7,067 bases of DNA from Tannerella sp. (lineage in GTDB: Bacteria; Bacteroidota; Bacteroidia; Bacteroidales; Tannerellaceae). The position numbers and the translations under genes are program-made. Where the stretch lies: the NCBI GenBank assembly GCA_031268395.1, contig JAIRXI010000005.1, positions 1 through 7,067 on the forward strand, read 5' to 3'. This document shows, piece by piece, positions 6,931-7,067 of the stretch (position 1 is the first letter of the stretch; the number at the start of each line of letters is the position of its first letter). The notes beneath the pieces are model-generated. The model did not search any database, was not told the DNA's origin, and saw only the letters and a program-made list of their open reading frames with translations.

Positions 6931-7067
6931 GTGATAAAGTAATTATTTATTCATGTTACGCATCAACTGCGCCTGACACCGTCAAACCCGCACGCCCGAA
7001 GGGCGTTATTTCCATAACCGCAGGTAAGCAAAGCGCAGCCTGCGGAAGGTATGGCAGCCGGCGGTTC
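6931..7067 (-). other. Upstream non-coding region of the operon
   Basis: No gene is supported here. The 30 bases before the glycosidase ATG are A/T-rich with no Shine-Dalgarno, as usual in Bacteroidota. The remainder is GC-richer and holds the palindrome cluster. On the minus strand two frames stay open to the window edge (stops at 6965-6963 and 6958-6956), so the 3' end of an upstream gene cannot be excluded, but the palindromes and lack of a recognisable protein argue for intergenic DNA. No confident Bacteroidota promoter (TTTG, ~19-base spacer, TAnnTTTG) was found. Confidence 0.5.
6992..7045. repeat. Three abutting palindromes upstream of the operon
   Basis: Three perfect inverted repeats follow each other with almost no gap. 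ACGCCC/GGGCGT (6992-6997 and 7001-7006) has a 3-base loop. GTTAT/ATAAC (7005-7009 and 7014-7018) has a 4-base loop and shares two bases with the first. CCGCAGG/CCTGCGG (7018-7024 and 7039-7045) has a 14-base loop and shares one base with the second. On the minus strand the first hairpin is not followed by a T run, so it is not a convincing terminator for an upstream gene; on the plus strand it is followed by TTATTT, a weak terminator-like tail. The cluster could be a dispersed extragenic palindrome, a structured leader of the operon mRNA, or a terminator remnant. Which one is not decidable here. Confidence 0.5.

Noticed and set aside
6951..6986. Possible Bacteroidota promoter with TTTG at 6986-6983
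   Set aside because: At the usual ~19-base spacing there is no TAnnTTTG; the nearest TA-start sequence is about 24 bases away and matches poorly.
6992..7006. Rho-independent terminator
   Set aside because: The stem is only 6 bp, with no T run on the minus strand and only TTATTT on the plus strand, where no gene ends.
6956..7066. Possible 3' end of an upstream gene on the minus strand (36 open codons ending in TAA)
   Set aside because: A second frame is also open, the stretch is filled by palindromes, and the translation is not recognisable. It cannot be excluded without more upstream sequence.

Overview
The window is one tightly packed, single-direction operon on the minus strand, so its 5' end lies at the right edge of the window. 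It looks like a Bacteroidota (Bacteroidales-type) genome. Start codons sit in A/T-rich leaders without Shine-Dalgarno sequences, the transport gene is a D-xylose-type sugar:H+ porter, and the 5'-most gene encodes an exported six-hairpin glycosidase-like protein of a kind common in that phylum. The taxonomic call is inference from gene style, not from a marker gene.

Layout in transcription order, right to left. (1) 7067-6931 is a short non-coding stretch with three abutting palindromes. (2) 6930-4789 encodes an exported glycoside-hydrolase-like protein. (3) 4792-4229 encodes an archaeal-type cupin phosphoglucose isomerase. (4) 4232-3279 encodes a ROK-family sugar kinase. (5) 3282-1522 encodes a class I mannose-6-phosphate isomerase with a long extra N-terminal domain. 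(6) 1525-731 encodes a second, divergent cupin phosphoglucose-isomerase-family protein. (7) 710-1 encodes the first third to half of an MFS sugar porter, cut by the window edge. The first five genes are joined by four successive 4-base ATGA stop/start overlaps, and the porter follows after only 20 bases.

Taken together this reads as a self-contained hexose-use pathway. An exported enzyme releases a sugar, a proton symporter brings it in, a ROK kinase phosphorylates it, and cupin-fold isomerases funnel the sugar phosphate to fructose-6-phosphate. The notable point is redundancy: three different cupin-fold isomerases (two PGI-type, one PMI-type) travel with one kinase. The kinase has an altered sugar-contact motif, and one isomerase carries an unexplained ~230-residue N-terminal domain. 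That hints at a substrate other than plain glucose or mannose. No SusC/SusD pair, regulator, tRNA, rRNA, CRISPR array or insertion sequence is visible.
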